A stretch of 64,000 bases of DNA. It comes from Aphelenchoides besseyi (taxonomy: Eukaryota > Nematoda > Chromadorea > Rhabditida > Aphelenchoididae). Location of the stretch: assembly GCA_024699855.1 (NCBI GenBank), contig JAMPIQ010000003.1, forward strand, positions 7,874,001-7,938,000, read 5' to 3'. Below are positions 11,600-23,527 of the stretch, in pieces. Every line of letters begins with the position of its first letter. The first letter of the stretch is position 1. Below the pieces are notes generated by a model. That model ran no database searches and was not told where the DNA came from. It was given only the letters and a program-made list of their open reading frames with translations. Made by a program: the position numbers and the translations under genes.

Positions 11600-14370
11600 T
11601 CAACAAGATGAATGAGATGAGTTTTCGAGCATTGCTCCATTGGCTGTCACATCGCCAATAAACGTTTCAACCGCGCTATCGAGTCCATCGTTCTGGTCGG
11701 CGTCACGTAGATCATGAAGTCGAAGTCTGAAAGTAAAATTGAACGATAGGTTTGGTCAAAAGCTAACAATGTAACGATGTTCGCTGCATTCTCGGCCTTC
11801 ATCCCCAAATCTAACGGCGTTTCGCCGCGAACGTTCTTCATCGATTTGTTGGCTGATCTTTTGACCAAATGGTAAACACACCTGAATTTTTAATTTAGCT
11901 TTTAAATCATACTGTTCCTTACATTAAGAATCCTTTTTCAGCAGCAATATGAAGCGGTGTATTGAGATCCTGATCCAAAACATCGACAAGAGCACCGTTG
12001 AGAAAAAGAAACTCCATCACAGTTACTTGATCATTTTCAACAGCCAAATGAAGCGGATGACAACTACCGATTCGAGCGTTAATGTCCAATCCAGAGACCA
12101 TCAGACGCATCAAAAGACTTAAATCGCCGTGTTGAATGGCCGTGCGAGTTTGTTGTTCGATACTCGGAGCTCCCAAGTCGTTTAGTCGAGACTCGGAATT
12201 CGCTAAAGACATTCGATTCGAAGTCGTTGACAGAACGCTCGCACGATTATTTGGTTTATCGATATTCGACGGTTCACTGCCGATTGCATCAAGAGCCAAG
12301 TTTTCGTGAAACGAACTCGAACGGTGTGTGCCTTAAAAATGCTAAGAATATAGTCGTAAACGAAAACAACTTACTCTGCGCATTTATGAACGTTTTGTTC
12401 AGCAACGGTCGAGCGAACTTCTTTTCCACATATTTGGCCGTGATGTATCGTTCTCTGATCGTTCTAAACACAGTGATTGAAACGCGTTCTTTTGTTCTCC
12501 GTTTACCGATCAGCAGTTGGAGTGAGTTGTTTGGGCAAATCAGCCATGTTCACTTCGTGCAGTCCGGACAGATAGATTCCATTGACTTTGAAGTTACCAA
12601 GTTCGAGAAGCACTTGTTTCTGGTCGTTGCTTAGATCGTCCATTGTCAACGAACGAACTTTGGAAATGTGAACTCCAAGACTGCGATGCGAACCCGAACA
12701 TTCGATGCAAATCACGACCTAAACAGCAAATTAGTCATGTCAACCACTTATTCAGCTTACTCCCAAATTCAAACTTGTCCACTTCGCGTCTGTATTTCCA
12801 CAATCCGCACACGTTCGATTGCCGGGTACACGTTTGACTTGTTCAAGCCAATTTGCTCCAAACTTTCCGGACGTGTTACTCGGAATTCCAACGGGCAACG
12901 TTGAACTGCTGCTCGTGGAATGCGAAGCAGATCGGCCGGTTAACGGCGATTTATTTCCATTTCCACTTGTTATCACGTTGACTGTTTCGAATTGTTTCAG
13001 GAAACTTGTTCGATTTTCATTTCGACCGTTGTCTTCGTGCAGATGTTGAATCGTGACTTGCAATATGTGAATCCATTGTTGACATAATGGCTCTGAATCG
13101 GCTTGTAGGATATGACTTCCGTTTCTGGACACCAATTCGAAACAGGCACTTCTTTCGATCGCTGAAGGTGCGGGACGTACCAAACAAAACTTCAAATCGT
13201 CTTCCATCACAACACTTTGCAGCAAATCACCATTCTTTTTCACGTAAACAAACTGAGCACCTTTAATCATAAAATATCTAAAAGCTTCTAAATTGGATCA
13301 ATTATTAGTCAAAAACTAACCTTCGATGCCACGCCTTGAATGTCTTACTACTGCGTTTGAACAAGTAGCCTTCGAATGCAATCTCTGGATCAGCAGGAAG
13401 ACCGGTGTGCATTTCGTAAAGATTCTTTGGAACAATTGCATGTCGATCTTGCATCTTCTTTTCCACAGCTCTCGATTTCTCTTTCAGTTCAGCAATGTTT
13501 TCAGCGGCATTCAAAATACTCGGGTCTTGTTTCTCGTTGAAAAAATCGTGTCCCTTTCGAAAAAACACCACGTACTCTTTGTACAGTTGATACAACTACA
13601 GATTCAAAATAAATGATAGCCAATTGATTCACAACTTACCGCATCTAAAAGTACGTGATGTTTACGCGCGTGAACCATGTTCATTTGTGCTACATAGTCG
13701 AGTGATGTGTGAGCAAAAAGTGTTCCAATTGCAGACAACGAGTTCTGAGCATCAGCCAACGCACTAGTTGCATGTCTTGAGGTTGATGCTCGACGTGACA
13801 GCGCATCGTTGACTGACAAGTTCATTTGATCGAAGCGAACTTTCGTTTCACGCAGCTTCGACAGTTCGCTAAAACACGATGAATCATACGCAAACAAAGT
13901 CAGAACTTACTTGTCGTTGAATAGCTGCAAATCGAATTTCAGTGCTGGATAGGTGGTTTCAATCAGGTTCTTGTTCAAATGCACGACTTGAGCGAGAGCA
14001 TCGGAGATTTGACGATAAGTTTGTTTGGCAATCGGCTCGTCCACCTCCATAGTCGACCAGAGAGAATTCAGAACAACAGTCAAATTGCTGAATTTGAAAG
14101 CAGTAAATACTATCAATACACAACTCACTAGATGGAAGATACATAATTCTGCCCCTGCTCAATAATTAAGTCCACCAAACGAACGCTCTGAAAAAGAAAA
14201 GAAAAATGAAGCGATTCCAACCGGCAACTCACTTCATCATATCGCTTCTGCACCCGCATAAAATAATTGTAATGATCGTCCAAATCCTGTCGAAAGGCCG
14301 GAGAATCACGAAGTGCATCGCCGAATTCGAGGGTTAAATGCGGACGTTGAACCTTCTTTATCGCGACCAT
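11600..14370 (-). CDS. cnt-1: Arf GTPase-activating protein with BAR, PH, ArfGAP and ankyrin repeats (ACAP/centaurin-beta)
   Basis: Domain order from ATG 14370: BAR (about 14370-13610), PH, ArfGAP, ankyrin repeats. The BAR part starts LTLEFGDALRDSPAFRQDL. The PH domain begins FEGYLFKRSSKTFKAWHRR and ends LQADSEPLCQQWIHILQ. The ArfGAP zinc finger is C-ADC ... C-IEC-SGSHRSLG, with the arginine finger in HRSLG, then VRSLTMDD and YITAKYVEKKF. Ankyrin repeats include DLNTPLHIAAEKG and GETPLDLGM, ending NIVTLLRL. This is the ACAP layout, and C. elegans CNT-1 is the nematode member. It stimulates GTP hydrolysis on Arf6/Arf1 at curved endosomal membranes, with the BAR dimer sensing curvature. The protein ends about 36 residues after NIVTLLRL, shorter than ACAP1. 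Introns are about 40-55 nt. Confidence 0.92.
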
Positions 14371-14753
14371 CTCACAGCTCAAAGCAAAAGATAAAAATGA
14401 GCGAAAGTCGACGGTCAAACGACCAAAAACAAAGTGAAAGTTTTTAGCCGTTCGATAAGCGAACGTCGAAGAATCTCTCGGATGTTGAGGATCGGTGTGC
14501 TGATGGTTTCCGATGATTATATTCGTCGAAAAAGAATCGTTTTCGTTTAGCGCCTTTTCGTCAGGTGAAATCGAAAAGCCATGACCAGCGCGTGACCTCG
14601 TTGCAGGACGAACTTTCAGACTCAACGAAAAACTGCAAATTGATCGCTCGCTTTCAGTCACTTCAATCAACAACAATGGAATCACAACGTTTATGCTTTC
14701 AACCAAACAATAACAATCAACAACAACTTTTCAATTCACTAATCCAAGTCACT

Positions 14754-15726
14754 TTATTTTTTCCGTTCGAATTTCCATTTGAACACCGCCGGTTTGTGTT
14801 TGTTTCCACGTGATACGAGTTGAGGCTTCGAGCGTCCACGACTAAGCCCCACATCCTTCTTCACTTCCAACTTCTGAAGAACGACGTTCAACTCTTTTTC
14901 TCGTTCAAGTCGTTGTGTCAACTCAGAATACTGATTGTGACGTTGCTTTTCCACCTCCTGAAACCAAAATCTTCACATTTGAAGGAACAATTGGAACTTG
15001 CCAACGCCTGAGACTTGTCAACGACCGGAATCTCTGTTGTTTCCAACATTTTTGCCGGCAATCGATTGCTCTTCCGTCTAAGCAGCTCATCAGTAGTGCC
15101 AAAATGAGTGACCGGATCGAAATTCTTGGCTGAATAGCAACAACAGTTAATGAGCACTCATATCGGTTTACCTTCTTCTACATCGTCAACGAAAATTGTA
15201 TGTGTGTTCATCTTTGGCATGTCCGTCAAGTGCAAAGTGGCCTTCATTTTTTCGATCTTCTGTAAACAACAAATAAACTGACAAATAGGAACAGAAAAAC
15301 CTTTCGCTCAGTCGAGAGTTTGTGTCGAACATAAGTGATATCTCGCACGTCGTTGAAAACACGTTGCACATGAGTTTCCTCTTCGTCAAGCGGCTCCGCC
15401 TCACGATGAACACCGTCAAACTTAAAATCCGCATGAATTACGACAATCAAATTTGTCCACTTACTCCGACTTGGCTTCTGACCATGTGGTAGTCGAACTC
15501 GTCCCGATTTCTTTCCAATGCATTTCGCCGCAACTTCCGAAGTTTGTTCTTCTTCTTCTGATGCGCTCGAGTGCGTTGAATCCAATCTTTTTTCTTCTCC
15601 AACAAACCGAGACGTTTCCGATCTGATGGCTGAAAGTTCGATGAACGTTGAAGAGCTTCGTGAACTTACTTGAACTCGCTCTCGATGCTCGCGAGACATC
15701 GCCTTCTGTGAGCGATTAAGCGACAT
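14754..15726 (-). CDS. UTP11: U3 snoRNA-associated SSU processome protein UTP11
   Basis: Starts at ATG 15726 with KAMSREHRERVQ, matching the REHRER signature of UTP11. The next exon reads RLGLLEKKKDWIQRTRAHQ, then NALERNRDEFDYHMV, as in human UTP11. Later exons carry RHKLSTERKKIEKMKATLHL, TIFVDDVEE, NFDPVTHF and RHNQYSELTQRLEREKEL, and the end is PAVFKWKFERKK. UTP11 is part of the nucleolar 90S/SSU processome that cleaves and folds pre-18S rRNA. Six exons are present. The last intron (15001-14958, 44 nt) has a GC-AG border; without it the frame stops. A TTTTAG acceptor lies 15 nt before the ATG, consistent with trans-splicing. Confidence 0.93.
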
Positions 15727-15741
15727 TTCGATTCCGTGTGC

Positions 15742-16686
15742 CTAAAACAAAACATTGAAGCTAATTCTATTTGACACAACTATCCGACAAAAGCTGTTTC
15801 CTAACTCAACAGTAACAATGTTGCTTACAAAAAAAAGAGATTGATTTTAGGTTAAGACTAAACCTTGAAATCAGTTTAGCAGCCGTGAAAAGTGTTTTCT
15901 TTACGATCGAAAGTGTTGACTCAGTTTGTCAGAATGGTTGTTTAAACCAAGTGCCTAATCAGAAGCTGTAAAAACGAATTGTTATAGTGACCAAAAACGT
16001 CTTTTCTTGCACAAAGTAACTGAGACATGCGAAGATAATTAGAGATTCTATTAGGAGGTTCAAATTTCACATCCAAACGAATCGACGCTACGATATTCAT
16101 TTGCCAGAGACCATCACTTGTTCTAAACGAGCTTTAAATCTAAATACAACGGTAAGTATACGCAACAAACATTACAATCGCTTGGAAGGCAATCAACTCG
16201 AAGGACAAATTTCCGTCAATTTAATTGTTCGTTTCCTTTTGCTCTTTAGTTTGCTAGATACGAAAGAAGTTACTTCGAAATTGCTCTCTTTACTGGATTT
16301 AAAGATCATGAGTGATTTGAGAAACTGAAGTAAACGTATTCGTGGTTCGAGAAGACTTCTACATCCACATTTGTAATTTACTCACTAGTTCGTAAGTAAA
16401 CTTTTTCATTGCAATCTTCTTTAATAAAGATCACCAGCTCGTTTTGGTATATGGTAAAAGTTTAGAACTTTCTGTCCACTACTTTACGTTTTGATCATTC
16501 GAATTGCATGTTTGCACAATAGTTTTTGCTGAAGTCAAAAGCGTAGGGATACGTGAAAATGAGTGAAAAAGCAGCTAAACAATCAGAAAGACGAGTGTTT
16601 TGGTGTGTGAGAAGTTCTGGCTTATAAACGCAAGTGGTCTGTAGAAGCGGTTATTTGTTTGGGTTTTCTGGTCACTCTTCGTTGAT
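15742..16686. other. Divergent intergenic region, about 0.9 kb
   Basis: Separates UTP11 (leftward) from the secreted low-complexity protein gene (rightward), so it should hold both promoters. One + strand frame (16101-16328) is open but has no domain and no supported splice partner. No repeat or RNA gene seen. Confidence 0.5.
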
Positions 16687-17572
16687 ATGCAGTACGCTAG
16701 ATTAACAGTCTTATTACTTTTGGTATCTACAGGTAAATTGGACGAGTATTCAAGTTGAATAGCCATTTGTTGTAGTTAATTGCCAATACGCTCGACAATG
16801 GCAGTATTATCCACGTTACAGTTATTTTTATGGCTACGGTAGTCAACAAACAGGTCTTAGCTATTCGCAATACAATCCCACACTCAACCAGCAATTAACG
16901 TTGACCCAACAGCCAGTTAACCCGGCTGTTTCACCGACTGACATTGCCAACTATTATCGTCCTGCAGCTCCAACCAACTTAGCGATCTACGAACGTCCGT
17001 TGTCTCCAAGCATTCACACAGCCGAACAGCAATCTCATGTTCCCGGTGTTATAACTTTGGCACAACAAGCGGCTGCAAATTCTCTCAAAACATCAACGAC
17101 TGTTCCAAATATTCAAGCACCTCGCTCACCACAAACCCAAAGTTTTAACGGAATAGTTGGAGCTGGAATACCGAATCCAACGGTTGCTACTCGTCAGTTT
17201 GTGAACTCTATGTCTAAACAACCGGCAATAATTCCAACGAACTCGGCGATTAATGGACGTATTCAATCGGTCAACCAGCCACAATTTCCGTTTGTTCCAT
17301 CAGCCCACGGAAATCAACCGGCCAGCTACGCAATGACCAAGCCTGCCGCTCCAACGGGAGTCAATCCATCAATTCACCAACAACACGTTAGAAATTTCCA
17401 ACAACAACAACAAGATCGGATTGGTCATTTTGGCAGCAACATCAAATCCCAAGGACTGATGAAAACAAACTCAAACGGACAGTCCATTCACAGTTTGCAA
17501 CCTCAAATCTCCGCATTTCAACAGAAAACTCAACTCTTCGGCAACAACCATAAAGTCATAACTAGAGGATAG
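16687..17572 (+). CDS. Secreted Gln/Asn/Ser/Pro-rich low-complexity protein
   Basis: Exon 16687-16732, a 43-nt intron and exon 16776-17572 encode 280 residues. The first 19 residues (MQYARLTVLLLLVSTVNCQ) form a clear signal peptide with likely cleavage after NC. The mature part opens with a Tyr-rich stretch (YYPRYSYFYGYG), then a long disordered region rich in Q, N, S, P and T, with a run of five glutamines near residue 217 and no cysteines after the signal peptide. I recognise no domain. Tyr-rich and Gln-rich secreted proteins of this kind occur in nematode cuticle, eggshell and uterine material, but nothing here proves which. An AATAAA lies about 75 nt after the stop. Confidence 0.8.
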
Positions 17573-17877
17573 ACGATGAAAGTTAATCTGCAAACTCCAC
17601 TCCCTTTTTGTTTGCGATAATTATTACCTCGTAGTAATTGAATGTAAATAAACATTGTAACTGAATGTTTCAATTGGAATCTGTTTCACTCAAACATTTG
17701 GCTTTCCGTCCTCGAGTCGAACGAACTTGGAAGTTTTCTTTTCGTCGTTAAACATCAATTTAAGGTTGTTTTTAAAAGTTTACAACACAGATAAGCAATG
17801 TAAGTTCTTTCTGTTAATCATCGCTTACTGAAACTTTAGACTTCTGTTTCTTTTGAAAAAGTCAAACCAACTTCCCG

Positions 17878-18490
17878 ATGGCAACTGTTTGTCGACTTTT
17901 AATCCGTGGACAATTCGTTCAATCCTCAACTCAACGATATTTTGCGTCGTTGAGGGAAAAAGCGAAGAAAATCAATCCGAAAGAGTTATATGAGCCTATG
18001 GTCAAAGATCGACGAGAGTATCCAGAATATGATCTTGTGAATATTCGACTACAAAGTTATGACTATGCGCCATTGGAGAAGTTTCAGTCGTTTGTGCATC
18101 GAACAGCAAGTCGTTTTGGTTTCGAGGTTGTTGACAGGTGGATTGCAAGTGACGTTTGAATCATTTCATTTTATTTTCAGTTATGCAGTGCCGGCACAAA
18201 CCGAGAAGGTTGTTACGTACAAACCTGCTTCAACAATAGTCGATTCGGCCTTCGAACTGAAACTTTATGATCGTTGGATTCGACTGCAAAATGTTCCCGC
18301 TATTCGACTTCCACTCTTCAGCACACTTCTTCGTACTCACGCGCCAGTTGGAACACAAATCACAATCAAAGAACACGTGAAAGCCGATGAAGATTATCGT
18401 TTTGTTACGAATCTTGCGTTGAAAGAGAAACAAGAAGAACTGAAATCCCTGGATGACATCAACGTTCGACGAGCTTTGGGTTGGGAGTAA
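17878..18490 (+). CDS. MRPL48: Mitochondrial large-subunit ribosomal protein mL48
   Basis: Exons 17878-18137 and 18181-18490 (43-nt intron) encode 189 residues. An Arg/Ser-rich N-terminus (CRLLIRGQFVQSSTQRYFAS) fits a mitochondrial targeting peptide. The rest is a uS10-like fold: VNIRLQSYDYAPLEKFQSFV, then the phrase DSYAVPAQTEKV across the splice, DSAFELKLYDRWIRL, and HAPVGTQITIKEHVKADEDY. The SYA-P-T and P-G-IKEH-DED phrases match mL48 better than mitochondrial uS10. mL48 sits on the central protuberance of the mitochondrial 39S subunit. The next gene downstream also serves mitochondrial translation (WARS2), about 150 nt away on the same strand. A TTTAG lies 38 nt before the start. Confidence 0.85.
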
Positions 18491-18641
18491 GCCGATCACA
18501 CTGCTGGCTATTAGTTTTTGGTTAAGTTGTTTGTTAATAAAACGATTAGAATCTGAGCATTCGAAACACTAAAAAGCTTGGAAAACGTGCAACATTTCGG
18601 TTTCTTTGGTTTGTCTGTGTTCTTCGTAATTGAAAGTTGAG

Positions 18642-19947
18642 ATGTTGTCGTGTCGAATTTTGTCGGCAATCCGAGGGTTGTCGTTTCGTCGATATGCTTC
18701 GAACGAAATTACAACGAAAAGCCGTATTGTCACGGGTATACAACCATCCGGCACACCGCACATTGGAAACTATCTCGGTTTCATTGAGAATTTTGTTCGA
18801 CTACAAGAAGTAAGTTCGATTCGATAATTGTAGCCATTAGGTGTCGTTTAGACCGCTGAATATGAGAACTTTCTCTTCCTCGCCGACTATCATGCAATTT
18901 CCGTTGGATTACCGACGGATCGCGAACAAGTTGGCTGATCGTTTGTTTATGTTTACAATCAATTGCAGCTCAATCGAAATGTTCGTGAAATGACCGCATG
19001 TTTGTTGGCATGTGGAGTCAATCCTCGAAAAACCACATTGTTTGTTCAAAGTCAAATTCCCGAACATGTCGAATTGGCGTGGATTCTTTCGGCCGTTCAG
19101 TCAATCGCCTATTTGAAACGACTACCACAATACAAAGACAAAGCGAGAAGGTAGATTCATAATCATCTAGTAAAGTTCGTAGATTTGCAGGTATTCGGAT
19201 AGAGATGTACCTCTTGGATTGATGTGTTATCCCGTTCTTCAAGCCGCCGATGTTTTGCTTTACAAAGGAACTCATGTACCGGTGGGCGAAGATCAACAAC
19301 AGCATTTCAATTTGATGACCCACTTGGCCGACAAGGTGAACAAGCAGATTAGTGGCGATCCAGTTTTTCCAATTCCGAAAATCGTATGAATATTGTTGGT
19401 TTTACGATTATGATGATTGATTGCAGCTGATGAGCAAAAATGCTCGTGTCAAAAGTCTTCGAGAACCAACACAAAAAATGAGCAAATCGGATGTCAGCAC
19501 GTGGTCGACTGTCTTTGTTACGAATACTGCCGATGAAGTGCGAGCGAAGATACGGAAAGCAGTTACCGACAGCACCGGAACAATCGAATTTGCGCCAAAA
19601 GAACGGCCGGGAGTTAGCAATCTGGTAGTTTGATTAGATCAAGAACACTCGTTATAGCACTCTTTTAGCTTCAAATTCTCGCTGCTTTCACTGATCAAAC
19701 AGATGTCGAAAAAGTAGCTGAAGAGTGTCGACGGTTAGATACGGTCGGATTGAAAGATCGTGTGGCTGAAGCGGTGAATGCTCGACTGGAGCCGATTCGC
19801 GAAAGATACTCCGCTATTCTCAGTGAACCAGAGGTCGTGGATGATGTGCTCGAAAAAGGAACAATCGAAGCCGAAAAGTTTGCAATTGACACGATGAACG
19901 AGCTGAAGAAACGAATTGGCTTTTACATTCCGCGCTTTCGGTCTTAA
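18642..19947 (+). CDS. WARS2: Mitochondrial tryptophan-tRNA ligase
   Basis: A class I aminoacyl-tRNA synthetase. An Arg-rich N-terminus ([20 protein letters not shown]) looks like a mitochondrial presequence. Then come [16 protein letters not shown] (the HIGH motif as HIGN), the exon [61 protein letters not shown] and the KMSKSD loop. The C-terminal helical part reads [14 protein letters not shown] and ends [11 protein letters not shown]. These match human WARS2 throughout. It charges mitochondrial tRNA-Trp. About five short introns interrupt it. ATG 18642 is the only start ahead of the presequence in this frame. The organism should have a separate cytosolic enzyme elsewhere. Confidence 0.94.
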
Positions 19948-20472
19948 GTATTGTCGATTGAAGTAAATTATTAGGATCTGAACATGATACCATCTTTTAC
20001 GACACTTCAACAATCACAGCAGGAGTAAAAAGTTCGATAAAAGAAGAGCAATTTTTGTTCGTTTTCGCGTTATCACTCACGATCCAACGTTATTGGGTTG
20101 ACGTAAAGAACTTGACTGATTAATAGAAGTTTTACGTTTGTAGTTGGAAACAACACGAAATTTCGACTGAAACACAAAACACAATCAGGATGCTTTCTAC
20201 TCGTACTTTCCATTCCAAATGAACTACAATAGACGGCAGACTACAATGGTGATTTTTCATGAGGCAATTAAAAAGCACAAACTACAGAATCCAAGTGCAT
20301 TTCGGTTGAGTGCACTTGCAACGCGAATTGACAGCAGTCGAATTTATAGCGATGGGCGGAGAGTCAAATTATCTTCTCATTCAGGAGACCGTGTTTCTTT
20401 ATAAACAGCACGTTTTTTGTGCTTTACAGTTCTCATTTGTTTTAAACTGTTCCCACGTTTGTTATCGTGATC

Positions 20473-21424
20473 ATGAGTGCGGAAGTCAAACGCAACTCCA
20501 AAAAACAGTCGGTTTATATTCGAGATTATGAGCCCGGTAAGCAACAAGTGAACAACGGCAATATTCTAGTTTCTAAGGTTTGGTTTATCTCTTCCAATAT
20601 CCGAGAATCAAATGTGTTCCGAACTTATCACCGTATTGTATCAAACTTGAGACGTGGCTTCGATTCACCAAAGTCAACTACAAAGTAAGTAGTGGAAAAA
20701 AGCCGTCAAGTTCGTTAAGAACGTCGAAGACTTACCTATGAATCATCGGTCTCACGAAGGTACTTTGCCAAAAATCGAGTACAATGGCGAGGAGTACGCC
20801 GACTCTGCGTTCATAATCAACGAGCTCCCTAAGTTGCTAGGAATCCAATCACCGGATTCAATTCTTTCTGCCGAACAAAAAGCCGTGGCTTTAGCATTTG
20901 AGAAGATGATCGAGGACTCGTTAACTTTAGGTTCAGCAAAATTTCGCTATGAGCATATGGACAATATTATGGCCCTGTTTCCCGCAAAATTTGGATTCGC
21001 ACAATCGCTTTTCAACGTTTTTTTCAAGCGAATGCTGAGCAGTAAAGTGAGTGTCTGAATTAAAAGATAAATGCTGTTGTAGTTTAATGAGCGTCTTTTT
21101 GCCATTGGATTGGGACGTCATAGTCGTGAGGAGATCCTGACTATTGTAAACCAAGAATTTGATGCAGTTTCTTTACAATTAGGCAAAAAAATGTACTTGA
21201 TGGGTGATACACCGACAAAGGTGAGGGAATCCAACGATCGTTATGTAACTCCTGAGATTAAGGTCGATGCTTCGTTGTTTGCGGTTCTTGCTTTGATGCT
21301 CTACATGCCCTTTGATATGGAACCAAAAATGCATATTCTTAACAATTGTAGCAATCTAAAAGTATACGCCGATCGCATTAAAGGTCTGTTGCAATTATTC
21401 AAAGAAAATAGTCAACGAGTTTAG
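20473..21424 (+). CDS. GST-fold protein of the failed-axon-connections/CDR (metaxin-like) family
   Basis: ATG 20473 begins exon 1 (MSAEVKRNSKKQSVYIRDYE). The exon after a 41-nt intron reads VYLFQYPRIKCVPNLSPYCIK, the thioredoxin-like start of FAXC/CDR proteins with the typical PNLSPYC-K-ET-L pattern. A 35-nt intron (one of the shortest here) leads to GTLPKIEYNGEEYADSAFII, equal to the LPFIE-NGE--ADS-FII signature. The C-terminal half is an all-helical GST domain ending with SLFAVLALMLYMPFD. Drosophila Fax works in axon guidance and C. elegans cdr-1 is cadmium-inducible, so the exact role is open. Two more introns (about 38-42 nt) are visible, and the stop is at 21424. A TTACAG site lies 43 nt before the ATG. 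Confidence 0.85.
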
Positions 21425-23527
21425 ATCAATTTTGGCCGGACTGGGATCAGCTAACAAAGTAAGATTCTACAATTGTTTTGTAGAATTATGCGCAAACTAA
21501 ATAAACTCCGTTTAGCAGTTATGCAATCGCTTTTTAACAATAAACGCTTATATCTTCAATTCTTCCCAATCAATGATTGAACTTGTCATTACATATTCAA
21601 TTCATTTTGGATGTTTGTATCCTCCGAAAGTGAATTCTTCTTCGACTATCTTTCTGATTTAACAACGTTGGTCAACGAAGATTAAGGCTTGTGAATGCAG
21701 CAGAATACTTCTCTTGAATACTGGTCTTTACGTTCTCGATTGTAATTATCATCGAGTTTTTAAGTGGAAGGTAGCACTCGCCATTATGTTTTCGATTGCG
21801 CAGCCCAACTGAACCTGTGGATTCTCGGGGTCCGTCGATCAAGTGAAATGGATTAACCGACTCGCTCACAACCAGCGGGAATCGAAGTAGAAATACAGCA
21901 ACCGTTCACTGGCAGTCGTTTTCAGTGCGTGTAGTGACGTTATAGTTCTTTTCGGGGCCAATTGTTCGATTTCAACGGTTATCAATACAAAAGTCTTCCC
22001 ACTCAATTTGTTGAATTAAAATTGATGTTTCACTCTTAGGTCGTTGTTTTCGAAGGTTGTCGAGTGATGCGGAGATTAACATTTAAAGTTCCTGGTGCCT
22101 GGAAATTTCCGCAACATATTTGTTGTTAGCTCAAATGAAACGAAATCAAATCATACTGACTTTAATTCGTATGTTTACTTTCAGTTGCTTTTTTGTTATC
22201 TCAAATATTTGCGCGTATTGAACGCGATCAAATGCCCGAACTTCCAACACAATCGTTCTGTTAAGTTTCTTGCAAACAATCAAAAAGCAAATAGAAAGTT
22301 AGATCAATGGTTCTGCCATTTCGACAACAATTCGAGCATCGTCATTGAAATGATTTTTATCGTGAAACAGATCCGTTTAGCCACTCAGAACTCAATCGAC
22401 GACTTTGTTTGCGTTTCGCTTTTCATTCAGATGACTGTAATTAACCGCTGTTTACTTGACATTAAGTTTAGCGAAGTTATTGAGCGATCTTTCAGTTGAC
22501 GAAAAGAAACGTTCAGAACACTAAAATCTGTTTGCTTTTGCTAATTATGCAAACGACAGGCCTCCAATTTGACTCAAACGTTCTCTTTACGTTTCGAAGC
22601 AGAGCTCATGACTTCCTTTTTTGACCTACTGAATACCACTGAGTATTTATCATAGCTTCTGTTGTTTAGAACAACTGTTGAACATTGATATTCATGTAGC
22701 AGACAACAGAATTTGAAGTTCACACATTTGGAAAAAAGGTCCGACAAAAGAATTTTTTGTTGACTGTCCGCGAATGAGTCCGTTGAATCACTTTCGTTGT
22801 TCTCGAAATCACATCATTTGTTTTGTGACTTTGTACCAAACGGCGAATGAAGAAATGACGACGTTCGCTGCAATAAGCTCGGTTATGAGCTTGATCGTGA
22901 ATTCATCTTATTACTATTTTCCTCACTAGCTGCAAAACAGAGGCTTTTTTCTCAGTCAATTATTTAACTTTAATTTGATAAGATGATGTTTGTAATTCTA
23001 ATACTCGGCGCTAGTTGGGAATAGCGATAAGGTTTGTTGTTTTCGATCGTCTAATCTATTCTTTGGCTAATTGATGGGAATCTTTTGATTCGCTTCCATC
23101 TATACAACTCTGGACCCCAAATTTCTGGCAATTGACCTTCCTCTGCGTCAATTAAATGGTTTGCTTGCAGCTTATCAACAATTGAAGAATTCATCTCTGG
23201 TTTTAACTATGAGTCCCAAATACTTTTTGTTGATTTGTAGTCGCTTTGAACTCTGGTGTTCTTGAGAACCTTTCAAATTTAACTTTTTTTCTTCTAACTC
23301 TACATTGTAATCATTTGGCTAAAGTAAAGAACGTTTGTATCCTATATAGACCACAAATCGAATCATATGGAACTCAGATTTTCATTTTCGTTTTCTGTTT
23401 CGTGTTTGTTGGTTTCTGGAAATTAAGTAACTTGACGTTTACAGTTCGTATTTTTGTGTTAATTTGGTCGTGAACAGGATTGGTTAGTGTTTTTGCGTGA
23501 GCTATCAAACGGCACTCGCGCTGCAAA
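21425..23527. other. Intergenic, 2.1 kb, no gene recognised
   Basis: Lies between the FAXC-like stop and the amino-acid transporter start. The longest open frame (22095-22499, + strand, 134 codons) is rich in F, I, N and K with no domain or good splice context. AT-rich sequence, probably promoter and 3' flank. Confidence 0.5.

Noticed and set aside
14128..14706. 192-codon - frame overlapping the ACAP start
   Set aside because: The upstream part is open by chance; conserved ACAP sequence begins at ATG 14370 and continues by splicing.
17878..18490. Mitochondrial uS10 (MRPS10) as the identity of this gene
   Set aside because: The fold is shared, but the SYA-P-T segment and the P-G-IKEH-DED end match mL48 more closely.
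22095..22499. 134-codon + frame in the gap before the transporter
   Set aside because: No domain, no signal, no splice support; composition typical of AT-rich non-coding DNA.
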